Below are positions 1 to 7,551 of a stretch of 13,924 nucleotides of DNA, in pieces. The stretch lies in assembly GCA_037380725.1 (NCBI GenBank), contig JARRRL010000144.1, forward strand, positions 1-13,924, in the 5' to 3' direction. The DNA comes from JARRRL01 sp037380725 (GTDB lineage Bacteria; Pseudomonadota; Gammaproteobacteria; Pseudomonadales; JANQJO01). A program made the translations under genes and the position numbers. The first letter of the stretch is position 1; each line of letters opens with the position of its first letter. Under the pieces are notes generated by a model. It was not told the origin of the DNA. It saw only the letters and a program-made list of their open reading frames with translations, and made no database searches.

Positions 1-1029
1 AGTTCAGAGGCGTCGACAGGTCCAGCAACGCGGGAGTCTTTCATTAACTTACACCGAAGTGTGAACCATGATAAGTCAGAAGTGAAAGATGGCATGCTTG
101 AGAAGTCTAAAACTGCCAATCTCTCGGAGTATGCTCATGGCGAGAAGATAACGGAACGTCTAATTGATGAATTTATGAGTGTATTGGGTCAAACTCTAAA
201 AAGCGTTTCCCAATCAACTCAGAAAAAAATGACGATGAACTCAAGCGGCTCTGAGGCGCTTATGAATGGTAGTCGAGAGCAATATGTCGACGTAAACTGT
301 ACCGGAGATGATCATAATATAGGCGCTCACAATAATCTAGAAAAAGATGATAGTGGTTTTGGGCAACAGGATAGAAATTGCTCTGAAGGTGACGTGGATT
401 CCGCGAATAAGATGGAAGCGTTGTTGTCGTTGTTGCAAAAGTTTCTGGAAAGTGTGGCGGCAAATGGTGATGTCGGTGCGATGAGTCCCTTCGCTCCACA
501 GTCGACGACTCCAAACTCTTTCGATGGTCCATTGCCTGAAATGCAGGGTGATGCAGTACAAAACACCATAAGAGGGGGGACTGGAGCGCCACAACGTGAT
601 ATGAATCACGACAAACCTGGCACACAGATTAATGTAGTCCTTAAGAATATGTCCGATATTGATCGTCAGGAGTCACTCGAAGCGCTTAGACGATGGTCGG
701 AAGTCTCGGGAGGTGAGTTGGAGTTTATCGTTCATGACGCAGGTCAAGTACCACGTGGACAGGATTATATTGTAATGCAGTCTGTGGAACCCGATAACAC
801 GACTACAGCAGGGGTGGCTGATGTTGGTCGATCGCCGGATGGCGTCACAGATCTTGAATTTGAGTCTGGCAGTGGGTTAGGGGTGGTGATGCATGAGGTG
901 GGGCATACTTTAGGTCTTCAGCACAGCGATGGGGTGCTTAAAGCGATCAATGCAGAAACGGAATTCAGTAAACAGAATGTGGCTGATTTAGCGGCTCTTT
1001 ACCCCAATATCAATTCAGCGAGGAGCTAA
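1..1029 (+). CDS. Matrixin-like zinc metalloprotease, 5' end outside the window
   Basis: Probable zinc-dependent endopeptidase. The C-terminal part carries the metzincin signature HEVGHTLGLQH (codons 298-308 counted from base 1): three histidine ligands, the catalytic glutamate and the family glycine. It is followed by the helix QNVADLAALYP, which matches the end of matrixin domains. The catalytic domain seems to start near the stretch GTQINVVLKN. The preceding roughly 200 residues are rich in Ser, Asp, Asn, Gly and Gln and look disordered. A GTG at 61 could be a start, but it has no Shine-Dalgarno sequence and the frame has no stop back to base 1, so the gene most likely begins upstream. No signal peptide is visible. 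The Met-turn methionine expected after the third histidine is not evident (VLKAI stands there). The tetrapeptide NHDK occurs twice, at the GTG and just before the catalytic domain. The substrate is unknown. Family call is firm; activity is uncertain. Confidence 0.8.
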   Translation, partial: SSEASTGPATRESFINLHRSVNHDKSEVKDGMLEKSKTANLSEYAHGEKITERLIDEFMSVLGQTLKSVSQSTQKKMTMNSSGSEALMNGSREQYVDVNCTGDDHNIGAHNNLEKDDSGFGQQDRNCSEGDVDSANKMEALLSLLQKFLESVAANGDVGAMSPFAPQSTTPNSFDGPLPEMQGDAVQNTIRGGTGAPQRDMNHDKPGTQINVVLKNMSDIDRQESLEALRRWSEVSGGELEFIVHDAGQVPRGQDYIVMQSVEPDNTTTAGVADVGRSPDGVTDLEFESGSGLGVVMHEVGHTLGLQHSDGVLKAINAETEFSKQNVADLAALYPNINSARS

Positions 1030-1085
1030 TAAATCGTCCGGTGTACGGTGTACCCAGTAAATTGTAAAATGATGTGCAGCGGTGA

Positions 1086-2177
1086 CTAAATAGTCTGATT
1101 GCGATGGGTAATGAAAAGGTGGCGAAGCAGAGATGCCCATTCTGTACAACTGTCTACTTCACTGAACAGATGGTGCTTTGCGTGATGAATGCTGTCGCTT
1201 AAGCGGCGGCGTTCGTGTATATTTTTCCCCAAATGCAGTGCCCAGTATACGTATTCGGATTTATTGTGAGCAATGGGCGGTTTGTCAATCCCCATTTTTT
1301 GATAAAAACCCTGCGTAAAGCGGCCATTTAAAAGTTCGGTTGGCCAGGTGACAACGCACTTATCTAGGCTGAATGCTTCTAAACTGGAGTTGCATCCACC
1401 AACAGGGTATGGGTCAAGCACGACATCAGAAAGTGCCATCAGTTCGAGATACTTCTTATGAGGCAACTGTGGTGATAGGGTGATGCGATGTGGAAAATCG
1501 TCGAAGCGCTTCATGACTGCCTTCATGTCCTCTCCATTCAGAAAAACAAGGTGTGCAGTGCTGTCTGCTTCGAGTAAATCTCGAACGAGATCAAGAAAGA
1601 TGGGAGAAAGTTTGTAAGTGCTTTGCAAGCAGGTGTATATAGTACTGTCTGATGGCAAAGCGAACGCTTTTCGGTCGAGTGTTTGTTGGGTGTTGTAGCG
1701 AGACCTTGGATTGATGTAACAGGTAGAAAGGCTGTCGCACAAGATAAGTTTCTCGCGGTAAAAGCGTTGGGCATTATTCGTTTCATAGTATCGACTGCTG
1801 ATAAAATAATCAATAGTATCAATGCCACTGCTGGATGAATGTCCCCAGGTATTGATTTGAATTTTAGCGAGTCGACAATGTGCGATAAAATAAACGGGAT
1901 CGAACATGCCAATATCGCAGAAAATCAATACATCAAGATTTGCGTCTGCGATTGTTTTAATAGCTTTTTCTAAATCATGGGGTAGCACTTCAAATGGTGT
2001 CAAAGGCAGTGCTGAGCAACAGACCGGTTCAGGTTTACGAAAGGTAAAAATGTTAACATCAAAATCAGATTGTTGGCTGAGGAAGTGAATGATTTGATGC
2101 CGATCTTTAAATACGCTGTGATCGTAAGATAAAATCTGTGATATAATTCCAACGCGTTTATGTTTCCCAATTAGCTG
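1086..2177 (-). CDS. GT41 (O-GlcNAc transferase/SPINDLY-like) glycosyltransferase catalytic domain, start lost or non-standard
   Basis: Resembles the catalytic region of TPR-type O-GlcNAc transferases, which move a sugar from a nucleotide donor to Ser/Thr of proteins. Visible landmarks in order: KRVGIIS and the histidine-rich SYDHSVFKDRH at the start of the first Rossmann half; DVLIFCDIGMFD; INTWGHSSSSGIDTIDYFIS; QSTYKLSP, equivalent to the UDP-contacting lysine segment; and VVLDPYPVGGCNSSLEAF plus NGRFTQGFYQKMGI in the nucleotide-binding half. The first ordinary start codon in frame is a TTG at 2003, but clear family sequence continues upstream to an in-frame TAG at 2178-2180. Between TAG and 2003 there are only rare candidates (ATT at 2171 or 2147, CTG at 2009). 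A same-frame 51-codon ORF precedes it. The TPR array common in this family is missing. It is either a decaying gene or one using reinitiation or a rare start. It converges with the metalloprotease, leaving 56 bp. Acceptor protein and sugar are unknown. Confidence 0.75.
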   Translation of the reverse strand, partial: QLIGKHKRVGIISQILSYDHSVFKDRHQIIHFLSQQSDFDVNIFTFRKPEPVCCSALPLTPFEVLPHDLEKAIKTIADANLDVLIFCDIGMFDPVYFIAHCRLAKIQINTWGHSSSSGIDTIDYFISSRYYETNNAQRFYREKLILCDSLSTCYINPRSRYNTQQTLDRKAFALPSDSTIYTCLQSTYKLSPIFLDLVRDLLEADSTAHLVFLNGEDMKAVMKRFDDFPHRITLSPQLPHKKYLELMALSDVVLDPYPVGGCNSSLEAFSLDKCVVTWPTELLNGRFTQGFYQKMGIDKPPIAHNKSEYVYWALHLGKNIHERRRLSDSIHHAKHHLFSEVDSCTEWASLLRHLFITHRNQTI

Positions 2178-2204
2178 CTAATGTGTCACATTTTTATCAA
2201 TTTT

Positions 2205-2360
2205 TTATAGATAGCTAGTATCGCGTGCCCTGTTGTTTAAGGATGAGCTGTGGTGATTGCGCTGGTAATGACAACCGAGGCCGTAAACGATTTCAAGCAT
2301 TTGGTTGGCCAGTTGTGAATCTGTGGCCATGTCTTCGAGGCGCTGAAAGTCGATGGTCAT
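2205..2360 (-). CDS. 51-residue ORF upstream of and in frame with the GT41 gene; possible detached N terminus
   Basis: ATG at 2360 with GAG seven bases upstream, ending with TAA at 2205-2207. The peptide starts MTIDFQRLEDMATDSQLANQ and continues MLEIVYGLGCHYQRNHH; it looks like amphipathic helix pairs and reads as a plausible protein rather than random sequence. It is in the same frame as the glycosyltransferase. Between them lie eight codons (KIDKNVTH) bounded by the TAA and a TAG at 2178-2180. Read through, it would put a helical segment and a linker directly before the catalytic domain, where related enzymes carry TPRs. It could be the N terminus of a broken gene, a separate small protein, or chance. 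I do not recognise a family. Confidence 0.45.
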   Translation of the reverse strand: MTIDFQRLEDMATDSQLANQMLEIVYGLGCHYQRNHHSSSLNNRARDTSYL

Positions 2361-2564
2361 GGTTCATCTCAAGGTGTGGCGTTAACGATTTATCTCGAAA
2401 TGAGGGTATTCGTTGGCGACAGATCTGGAATTATTTGTTCTTATGGGCGATGTGGTTTTGTCACGTAACTGTAAAAAGCATTTTATCGTGCTCCGTCAAA
2501 TTGGCAATCAATGTGCTGTTTTTTGCGTTCAGGGGTTGAGGCTGTGAAAATTAGGAGTCGAAAA
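2361..2564. other. Divergent intergenic region
   Basis: This 204-bp stretch separates the leftward small ORF/glycosyltransferase from the rightward DUF1499 gene, so it should hold promoters for both directions. I see no convincing -35/-10 pair in either orientation and no clear operator. A plus-strand frame open from 2225 to 2539 crosses it, but its translation is low quality and overlaps the better-supported minus-strand ORF. Confidence 0.4.
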
Positions 2565-3023
2565 ATGATGGGTGTAATGATTATATCCTTTCTTACTGTT
2601 ATAATGGCAGGTGTTTGTGTTCGATTTTATTTCTTAGGCAAGCAGAGCCGTTACATGAGTCCAAAATTGGGTGTCAATCATGGCCATTTGATGGTGTGTC
2701 CAAACAAGCCGAATTGTGTAAGTTCTCAGATGGATGCAGATCGACATCGTGTTTTGGAAATTGAGGGGGGACAGGCTGCGTTCGATCAGATCAGAAAGCA
2801 CTTATTTATGCAACCCGCTGTTCAAGTTATGCGAGAAGATCAACGCTACATACACGCCGTGTATACGACAAAGCTCTTTGGTTTTGCGGATGATTTGGAA
2901 TTGTATCTGGATGATGATGATCGGATACAAGTACGTTCAGCATCACGTGTTGGCTACAGCGACATGAACGCCAATCGAAAACGTGTCGAAGCATTACGGG
3001 AAATAGCGGCTGTGAAAAAGTGA
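2565..3023 (+). CDS. DUF1499 family membrane-anchored protein
   Basis: Member of the DUF1499 family, whose function is not established. The 152-residue protein begins with a hydrophobic segment (about residues 3-24), probably a signal anchor, so the rest likely faces the periplasm. Family motifs are complete: CPNKPNCVSSQ (about 45-55), TKLFGFADDLELYLDDDDRI in the middle, and RSASRVGYSD followed by NRKRVE near the C terminus (about 124-142). The start is ATG 2565 because AGGAG at 2553-2557 sits seven bases upstream; a longer frame from ATG 2511 lacks such a site. It ends with TGA and faces the transferase gene tail to tail, with 57 bp between. It seems to be a stand-alone gene and nothing around it points to a role. 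Confidence 0.85.
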   Translation: MMGVMIISFLTVIMAGVCVRFYFLGKQSRYMSPKLGVNHGHLMVCPNKPNCVSSQMDADRHRVLEIEGGQAAFDQIRKHLFMQPAVQVMREDQRYIHAVYTTKLFGFADDLELYLDDDDRIQVRSASRVGYSDMNANRKRVEALREIAAVKK

Positions 3024-3080
3024 GCACTTTCTGTTTTGGGTGCTGAAGAGCGAGTCAACAAACAAGCCAGAAAACTTAAT

Positions 3081-4229
3081 TTATTGATTCGATCTATCGA
3101 TCAGCTGTTTTTTGATCAGCTTTAAGCCTTGTTCAAAACGGTTGACCCAGCTGGCGGGTTTGTAGCGATTGCCGACTAATTGTCGTTGTGGCTGTCCAAA
3201 CCGGCGTTTATACGCATAGTCGCCTCCCATAAAATCGTAGTTATCAATGCCCAGATTAAAGCAGTGCTCAATGATTTTTAAGTGAAGGTAATAGCCTGTT
3301 TTTATTTTAGGTCCCCAATCTTCACGAGAAAAACCCAAATAAAAGTACCAGATTTTTTCAGTGGAAAACAAATACGCACCCGCTGCAACCTCATCACCAA
3401 CAAGTAGGCGTACGTAATGGCAATGGCCGTTCGGGAAAGCGCGCTGAATCCAAGCAAGGTGGAATGCCACAAACTCTGGGTTTTCAAATCCACTTTGATC
3501 ACCCCATTGTGCTTTGTGCCATTTGCCGTCTTCTTGGAACCACTTAATACAGGATGCTGTGTTGGGCGCAAATTGTACTGTAACATTGTTGACGTGTTGA
3601 AGTCCCTTTTCCGTCCGACGTAACTGATACCGAAAAGATTTTGATAAGTTGGTTAGATAAGACTCAAATGATGACCACTGAGAGATATCAACGCCAATCG
3701 AAGCCGTTTTCCAGCGTTGTTCAGCTAACCAACCACTGTGACAAAGCCAAGGTGATATGGTCGCGTCACTGACGCCAAAATCCACCTCGCCGAGGCACAT
3801 GTTATCTGGCAATCGATTCAACAGTTGACGATACACCGTTTCACGGTACGCGGGTAAACACAACAGCTCGTTATACTCAGACCAAATTTGATCTTTTCTA
3901 TCGTTACCGCAATGATGTAAATGCAATGTGTTAACGTGAAAGCCCAATGGACGTTGATGACGTACTACAACCCATAGACCAATGGCAACCAGTTGCTTAC
4001 CTTCATAAACTCGTAAAACGTAATCGGTTGCAGCATAAACATCTTGCCACGTAATTAGCCATTCCCAGGTGAGAAAGACGTCAGGGACTACGCGGGATTC
4101 CAATTCGATCCAATCTCGAGAAATTCCTGCCCAATCTGCAGGACGCGACCACACAAAGCGTAAATGAGGTGTTGCTGAACTTTGTGTGGTATCGTCGAGA
4201 TGGTGAGCTTTTTTGGGTTGAGCGATCAA
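3081..4229 (-). CDS. GNAT-fold transferase of the Acetyltransf_6 (CelD/BcsL-like) family, EPS-associated
   Basis: Probable cytoplasmic acyl- or aminoacyl-transferase of the FemAB/GNAT superfamily, often found in polysaccharide loci where such enzymes may modify sugars or precursors. The 382-residue protein has the usual double GNAT layout: an N-terminal half with FLTWEWLITWQDVY (near residue 52), a middle part with FRYQLRRTEKGL (the lysine/arginine-rich helix before the second GNAT domain), and the C-terminal signature YDFMGGDYAYKRRFG at about 331-345. The start is TTG 4229, and its TTGA overlaps the TGA stop of the upstream TPR gene (4226-4228), which implies translational coupling in one operon. 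The ORF ends with TAA at 3081. The substrate cannot be read from the sequence. It could serve as the FemAB-like member of a PEP-CTERM-type EPS locus, although its motif is closer to CelD/BcsL. Confidence 0.82.
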   Translation of the reverse strand: MIAQPKKAHHLDDTTQSSATPHLRFVWSRPADWAGISRDWIELESRVVPDVFLTWEWLITWQDVYAATDYVLRVYEGKQLVAIGLWVVVRHQRPLGFHVNTLHLHHCGNDRKDQIWSEYNELLCLPAYRETVYRQLLNRLPDNMCLGEVDFGVSDATISPWLCHSGWLAEQRWKTASIGVDISQWSSFESYLTNLSKSFRYQLRRTEKGLQHVNNVTVQFAPNTASCIKWFQEDGKWHKAQWGDQSGFENPEFVAFHLAWIQRAFPNGHCHYVRLLVGDEVAAGAYLFSTEKIWYFYLGFSREDWGPKIKTGYYLHLKIIEHCFNLGIDNYDFMGGDYAYKRRFGQPQRQLVGNRYKPASWVNRFEQGLKLIKKQLIDRSNQ

Positions 4230-6538
4230 TTCTGAGCTCGTGCTTGTTCCAGGTGTGTTTTTATGTCTTCAGCTTCTGGCGCTAGCTCGTTGGCTTTTAT
4301 TAACAACTGAAGTGCTTCTTGATCTTTACCTTCCGCTAGAAGAATGACACCCAATGTGTCGAGAATGGGCGCCGAATCACCTGCTATTTCTACCGCTTTA
4401 CGGGCAACTGCTACAGCACGTTTGTCTTTCATTTTGTGGTATGCCCATGCCAAATTATTCAGCACCATAGGATGGTCTGGTCGATTTTGCGACAATTTCT
4501 CATACAGTTGAGCCGCACGTTCGTAATCTGCCTGATCCAGATATTCGCTTGCGATAAAAAGATCAGCCGCAAATGAACCATTGCGTGCTTTCCAATCGCT
4601 CAGAAAGCCCATAACTGGTTTACCTTGTGCCTTGATTACCCGATAGAGTTTGTGTGCCACGGCATCCGTACGATCGGCCTCCCAGGCCGTGGTGAATAAC
4701 GATTCGGCCGTAGTGTAATCACCTTGTGCTGCCGCTAATTCGCCACGCAATTCACTGAGTAAAGCACCGTATTTCTGGCTCACTTTCAGGCGTGAGAGTA
4801 GTTTTTCAGCCTCGCGAAAATTACTGTCTTGTATTTCTAATCGAATTAAAAACTGGTTCAAGAGGACATTATCAGGTTGCTTTAATAAGGCGTTGACTAA
4901 CTTTTCACGTGCGACCGCGTAATTTTTATCACCAAAAGCAGTTCGAGCCTCTTGGTAAGCAATGGCGGCTTCAATGTCGTTCAGTTTTGATAAGTCGGGG
5001 GCTTGATCCCGAGCGGCTTTCAAAACTTCACGTGCACGATCAAACAAATTTTGTCGGAAAAAATACTCCACTAAGACCAAAGAAGCGGTCACTGAATTAT
5101 ACTTTTTGGCGGCATCCGTTAGGGTTTTTTCAATGGATTCGGTCGTTTGTCCGCCTTGAGCTTCTAATGCATTGACCCATAATTTATATGATAAATCATC
5201 GTTTGGATTGGATTCAACTAACGCTAGGCTTAGGGTCTCGGCTTCTTTGTATTTTTTGGAGATTTTTATACCGATCAATGCTCGACGCAAATCAAAGTCT
5301 TCAGGAAAGTACTTCAGACCTGAACGTATATAAGACTCAGCCGCATTAAAGTCATCTTTCGAAGCGGTGTAGCGTGAGAGTGCTATCCATAATTGACGTT
5401 GTTTGGGATTGTCGGCCAGTGATGTTTCTATTAAGGATTGGCCTGCTGGATCACCGTTCGCCAGCATCAGCAAGCCCTCAATCCCTTTTAGATTGGTATT
5501 TTTTGGTGCATTTGCACGTGCTTTTTGTACCGCTGCCATTGCTTCGTTAAGGCGCCCTTCTTTAACAAGAGTGCGACTCATGATGTTCAAAACGCCAGCT
5601 GAAGCAATTTCTGGATCGGTATGACGATCAAAGTAACGAGCAGCTTCTTCAGGCTTACCCTGTAAATAGCTGATCATGCCGAGCATGGTTCCGGTTAGAT
5701 CTGAGGGAACTTGTTCGTAGATTTTGCTGAATTGCGTAAATGCTTTTTCTAAATTGCCCGCTTCCCAAGAGGCCATGGCTTCACGAAATTGCAGTTCCAA
5801 ATCACTGGATCCCGGATTTTCTTCAGCCAGCGATTGGGTATAGACCAGCGCTTCAGATGTGCGACCTTGGCGCGTCAGTGTCTCAACCAATAAATTCAAT
5901 ACCACTGACTTTTCTGGTTGCATGATATCTGTTTGTGGCAAATCAATCAGAATCTCACTGAGCGTATCTTCTGCTTCGGTATATTGTTCTTTGTCAAAAA
6001 ATAATCGTGCGCGAGCAATACGAGCCAATACGTGCTTGGGGTGATCGCTCACAAGTTGACTGATGCGCGCGGCCGCTGCTTCTTTATCGCCTAAAGAGGC
6101 TTCTGCTGACGCGAGACCAAGCTGTACGTCCACATCATTGGGGTGATCGGCGGCAATCTGCTCGAATTGCTCACGAGCTGATTCAAGCTCATTACGAACG
6201 AGTGCGATATTTGCTTTGGCTTTTGCTTCTTCGATCTTGGGTATCTGTGTTGAAGCAGCTATCAAGCGTTCCGCAGACGCAAGTTTGCGAATGGAGATAA
6301 ATGATTTAAGCAACATAATATCAGTATCGGCGTTGCGTTTGCCTGGGTCGACGTGTTCCAAAGCCGCCACAACACCACGATATTGCCCCAAGTCATACAA
6401 AAGCTGAGCTTGTCGAATGGCAATGATTTGAGCGTCTATACCCGCTTGATTGGCTTTTCGCAGTTCAATCAACGCCGCACGATACTGACCTTGAGCTCGG
6501 TAACTTTCAGCGCGCGCCAACGCGCTGTCGAAATACAA
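4226..6538 (-). CDS. Long TPR-repeat protein resembling the PEP-CTERM-system lipoprotein PrsT; N terminus uncertain
   Basis: An almost continuous array of tetratricopeptide repeats over about 770 residues. Typical helix pairs include ALIELRKA at the start, LGLASAEASLGDKEAAAARI and RARLFFDKEQYTEAEDTLSEIL, and the C-terminal block VLNNLAWAYHKMKDKRAVAVARKAVE then ILDTLGVILLAEGKDQEALQ. The ending closely resembles PrsT, a scaffold-type lipoprotein of exosortase-linked EPS systems. Family members normally start with a lipoprotein signal. Here the first in-frame start is TTG 6538, which has no Shine-Dalgarno sequence, no signal peptide and no lipobox cysteine, and an in-frame TGA lies at 6575-6577. 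A GTG at 6608 has an excellent AGGGGG site but is in another frame. A frameshift or a damaged 5' end is therefore likely, unless the protein is cytoplasmic. It overlaps the transferase gene downstream and ends with TGA. Confidence 0.8.
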   Translation of the reverse strand: MYFDSALARAESYRAQGQYRAALIELRKANQAGIDAQIIAIRQAQLLYDLGQYRGVVAALEHVDPGKRNADTDIMLLKSFISIRKLASAERLIAASTQIPKIEEAKAKANIALVRNELESAREQFEQIAADHPNDVDVQLGLASAEASLGDKEAAAARISQLVSDHPKHVLARIARARLFFDKEQYTEAEDTLSEILIDLPQTDIMQPEKSVVLNLLVETLTRQGRTSEALVYTQSLAEENPGSSDLELQFREAMASWEAGNLEKAFTQFSKIYEQVPSDLTGTMLGMISYLQGKPEEAARYFDRHTDPEIASAGVLNIMSRTLVKEGRLNEAMAAVQKARANAPKNTNLKGIEGLLMLANGDPAGQSLIETSLADNPKQRQLWIALSRYTASKDDFNAAESYIRSGLKYFPEDFDLRRALIGIKISKKYKEAETLSLALVESNPNDDLSYKLWVNALEAQGGQTTESIEKTLTDAAKKYNSVTASLVLVEYFFRQNLFDRAREVLKAARDQAPDLSKLNDIEAAIAYQEARTAFGDKNYAVAREKLVNALLKQPDNVLLNQFLIRLEIQDSNFREAEKLLSRLKVSQKYGALLSELRGELAAAQGDYTTAESLFTTAWEADRTDAVAHKLYRVIKAQGKPVMGFLSDWKARNGSFAADLFIASEYLDQADYERAAQLYEKLSQNRPDHPMVLNNLAWAYHKMKDKRAVAVARKAVEIAGDSAPILDTLGVILLAEGKDQEALQLLIKANELAPEAEDIKTHLEQARAQN

Positions 6539-6605
6539 ATGTACGTGGGCGCGCGGTGCCGCAGGTGGTCTGGCTCAGCGACTGAAAATGTCGATTGGTG
6601 ATTCT

Positions 6606-6622
6606 CACGTTTAATGCCCCCT
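6606..6622 (-). promoter_or_regulatory. Strong Shine-Dalgarno plus GTG start, out of frame with the TPR gene
   Basis: On the minus strand AGGGGG (6622-6617) stands eight bases before GTG (6608-6606), the best translation start between 6538 and 6866. It opens the frame MRITNRHFQSLSQTTCGTAR, which ends at a TGA shortly inside the TPR ORF. That peptide has a basic N terminus and a cysteine at position 16 but no hydrophobic core. It may be the original start of the TPR lipoprotein, now shifted out of frame. Confidence 0.45.
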
Positions 6623-6810
6623 GAAAAATCTGATTCATGTGTTATACGTCTCAATTCAGCACTTACGCCTTCACATGCGGCGTGTGGATCAAGCGAGACA
6701 TTCAAAATGTAGTGGGTATAGCATGAATCCATCATTCATCTAAGTTGATGTCTCGAAAAGTTGCGACAATGTAGAGAACAGTCTCCTAAAAAACCCTATC
6801 ATCAAGGAAA

Positions 6811-6850
6811 CCATCATCACAGAATCACAAGGCCAATTCAGTGATGATGG
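6811..6850 (-). terminator. Strong hairpin after the kinase-like gene, probable terminator
   Basis: Perfect 10-bp inverted repeat CCATCATCAC/GTGATGATGG. Inside it, after one T-T mismatch, GAAT pairs with ATTC around a 10-base loop, giving about 14 pairs in 40 bases. On the minus strand it starts 16 bases after the kinase-like stop codon, is followed at once by TTTCCTT and 18 bases later by TTTTTT. Its position suits a terminator or an RNA-stabilising hairpin between the two EPS sub-operons. The U-tract is imperfect, so efficiency is unclear. Confidence 0.5.
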
Positions 6851-6866
6851 CGCTAATTAATAACGA

Positions 6867-7463
6867 TTAATTGTTAAAAATAACTCCGGTAACGCGACCT
6901 GCTCCTAAGCCGTCGATAGCGGATTCAACATCGCTTTGTGTGACTTTTCCATAGGGCACGACCAGTAATGTGAAATCACACAATTGAGCTAAAATCCGCG
7001 CTTCCGCCGAGGAGGCAGGCGGTGCATCCACAAAAATGTAACGATCCGCATGTCGTGCTTTGAGGTGACTCAAAAAGCGTTCCATTCTTTCGGAATTGAA
7101 GGCCTCAGCACCCGATTCGTGCATTTCTCCAACAGGGATGACGCGTAATCGTGGGATGCCTGTCGCGTAGATGATGTCTTCAATGGCTAGATTCTCGTCA
7201 ACCAAGTAATCGGTAATGCCTGGTCCTGGCGTACCAATCAACAGGGTGTTTTTGCTCATGCAATAGATATCACATTCGACCAAAATAGCTGTTCGGTTGG
7301 GGTCCAAAGCGAAAGCCGCGCTCAGATTTGTACTCACAAAGCTTGAACCGCCATGGCTCATGACTGATGTGACTAAAGTCACAAAATTGTTCCGACCTGA
7401 TTTCTGTAACAATTGCGTCCTAAAATCTCGAAATGTATTCAAGATTTCGATGGTTGTCGCCAT
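6867..7463 (-). CDS. BY-kinase/CpsD-like P-loop protein with degenerate Walker A
   Basis: Homologue of the cytoplasmic ATPase domain of bacterial tyrosine kinases (CpsD/Wzc C-terminal type) that pair with polysaccharide co-polymerases. The 198-residue protein keeps the fold landmarks: the helix FRDFRTQLL, the P-loop position TSVMSHGGSSFVSTNLSAAF (32-51), Walker A' as AILVECDIY (59-67) and Walker B as YIFVDAPPA (142-150). The P-loop reads SHGGSS where active kinases have PGEGKS/T, so the ATP-binding lysine is missing. The C terminus stops at GVIFNN without the usual tyrosine cluster. Either change would disable autophosphorylation, so it may be a structural or regulatory partner. The ATG at 7463 has only a weak GAG site. 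It lies 88 bp after the chain-length gene, consistent with one operon, and ends with TAA. Confidence 0.8.
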   Translation of the reverse strand: MATTIEILNTFRDFRTQLLQKSGRNNFVTLVTSVMSHGGSSFVSTNLSAAFALDPNRTAILVECDIYCMSKNTLLIGTPGPGITDYLVDENLAIEDIIYATGIPRLRVIPVGEMHESGAEAFNSERMERFLSHLKARHADRYIFVDAPPASSAEARILAQLCDFTLLVVPYGKVTQSDVESAIDGLGAGRVTGVIFNN

Positions 7464-7551
7464 CGATTTGTCACTCGTAGATGATGGTCTGTGATTACTG
7501 GTTAATCTGCATTCGAATTTTTGAAGACAGCTGCTCCAGTGTTAATTGTCT

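Larger units (their letters stand above)
6539..6866 (-). other. 328-bp gap between the kinase-like gene and the TPR gene
   Basis: Holds the hairpin at 6811-6850, the out-of-frame start at 6608 and probably the promoter of the TPR/transferase pair. An open frame at 6469-6735 starts ATGATGGATTC but has no ribosome binding site, overlaps the TPR gene and lacks any recognisable motif. No sigma-54 consensus of the type TGGCAC-N5-TTGC was seen. No clear -35/-10 pair could be assigned. Confidence 0.4.

Noticed and set aside
1040..1053. Tandem GGTGTAC repeat between the convergent genes
   Set aside because: Only two copies of 7 bp, and not an inverted repeat, so neither a terminator nor an attachment site can be supported.
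2169..2180. TAG CAG CTA resembling the UAG-CAR-YYA readthrough context
   Set aside because: That context is known from plant-virus/eukaryotic systems; a second stop (TAA) upstream would also have to be read, so it is probably coincidence.
2225..2539. Plus-strand open frame of 104 codons
   Set aside because: Starts without a ribosome site, translates to a Trp/Cys/Arg-rich sequence without motifs, and overlaps the better minus-strand ORF and the DUF1499 leader.
3023..3044. AGCAC/GTGCT hairpin between DUF1499 and the transferase
   Set aside because: Five-pair stem with a 12-base loop is too weak for a terminator call, although CACTTTTTC follows on the minus strand.
6469..6735. Minus-strand open frame of 88 codons covering the TPR gene start
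   Set aside because: No ribosome site, no hydrophobic signal and no motif; overlaps TPR coding sequence in another frame.
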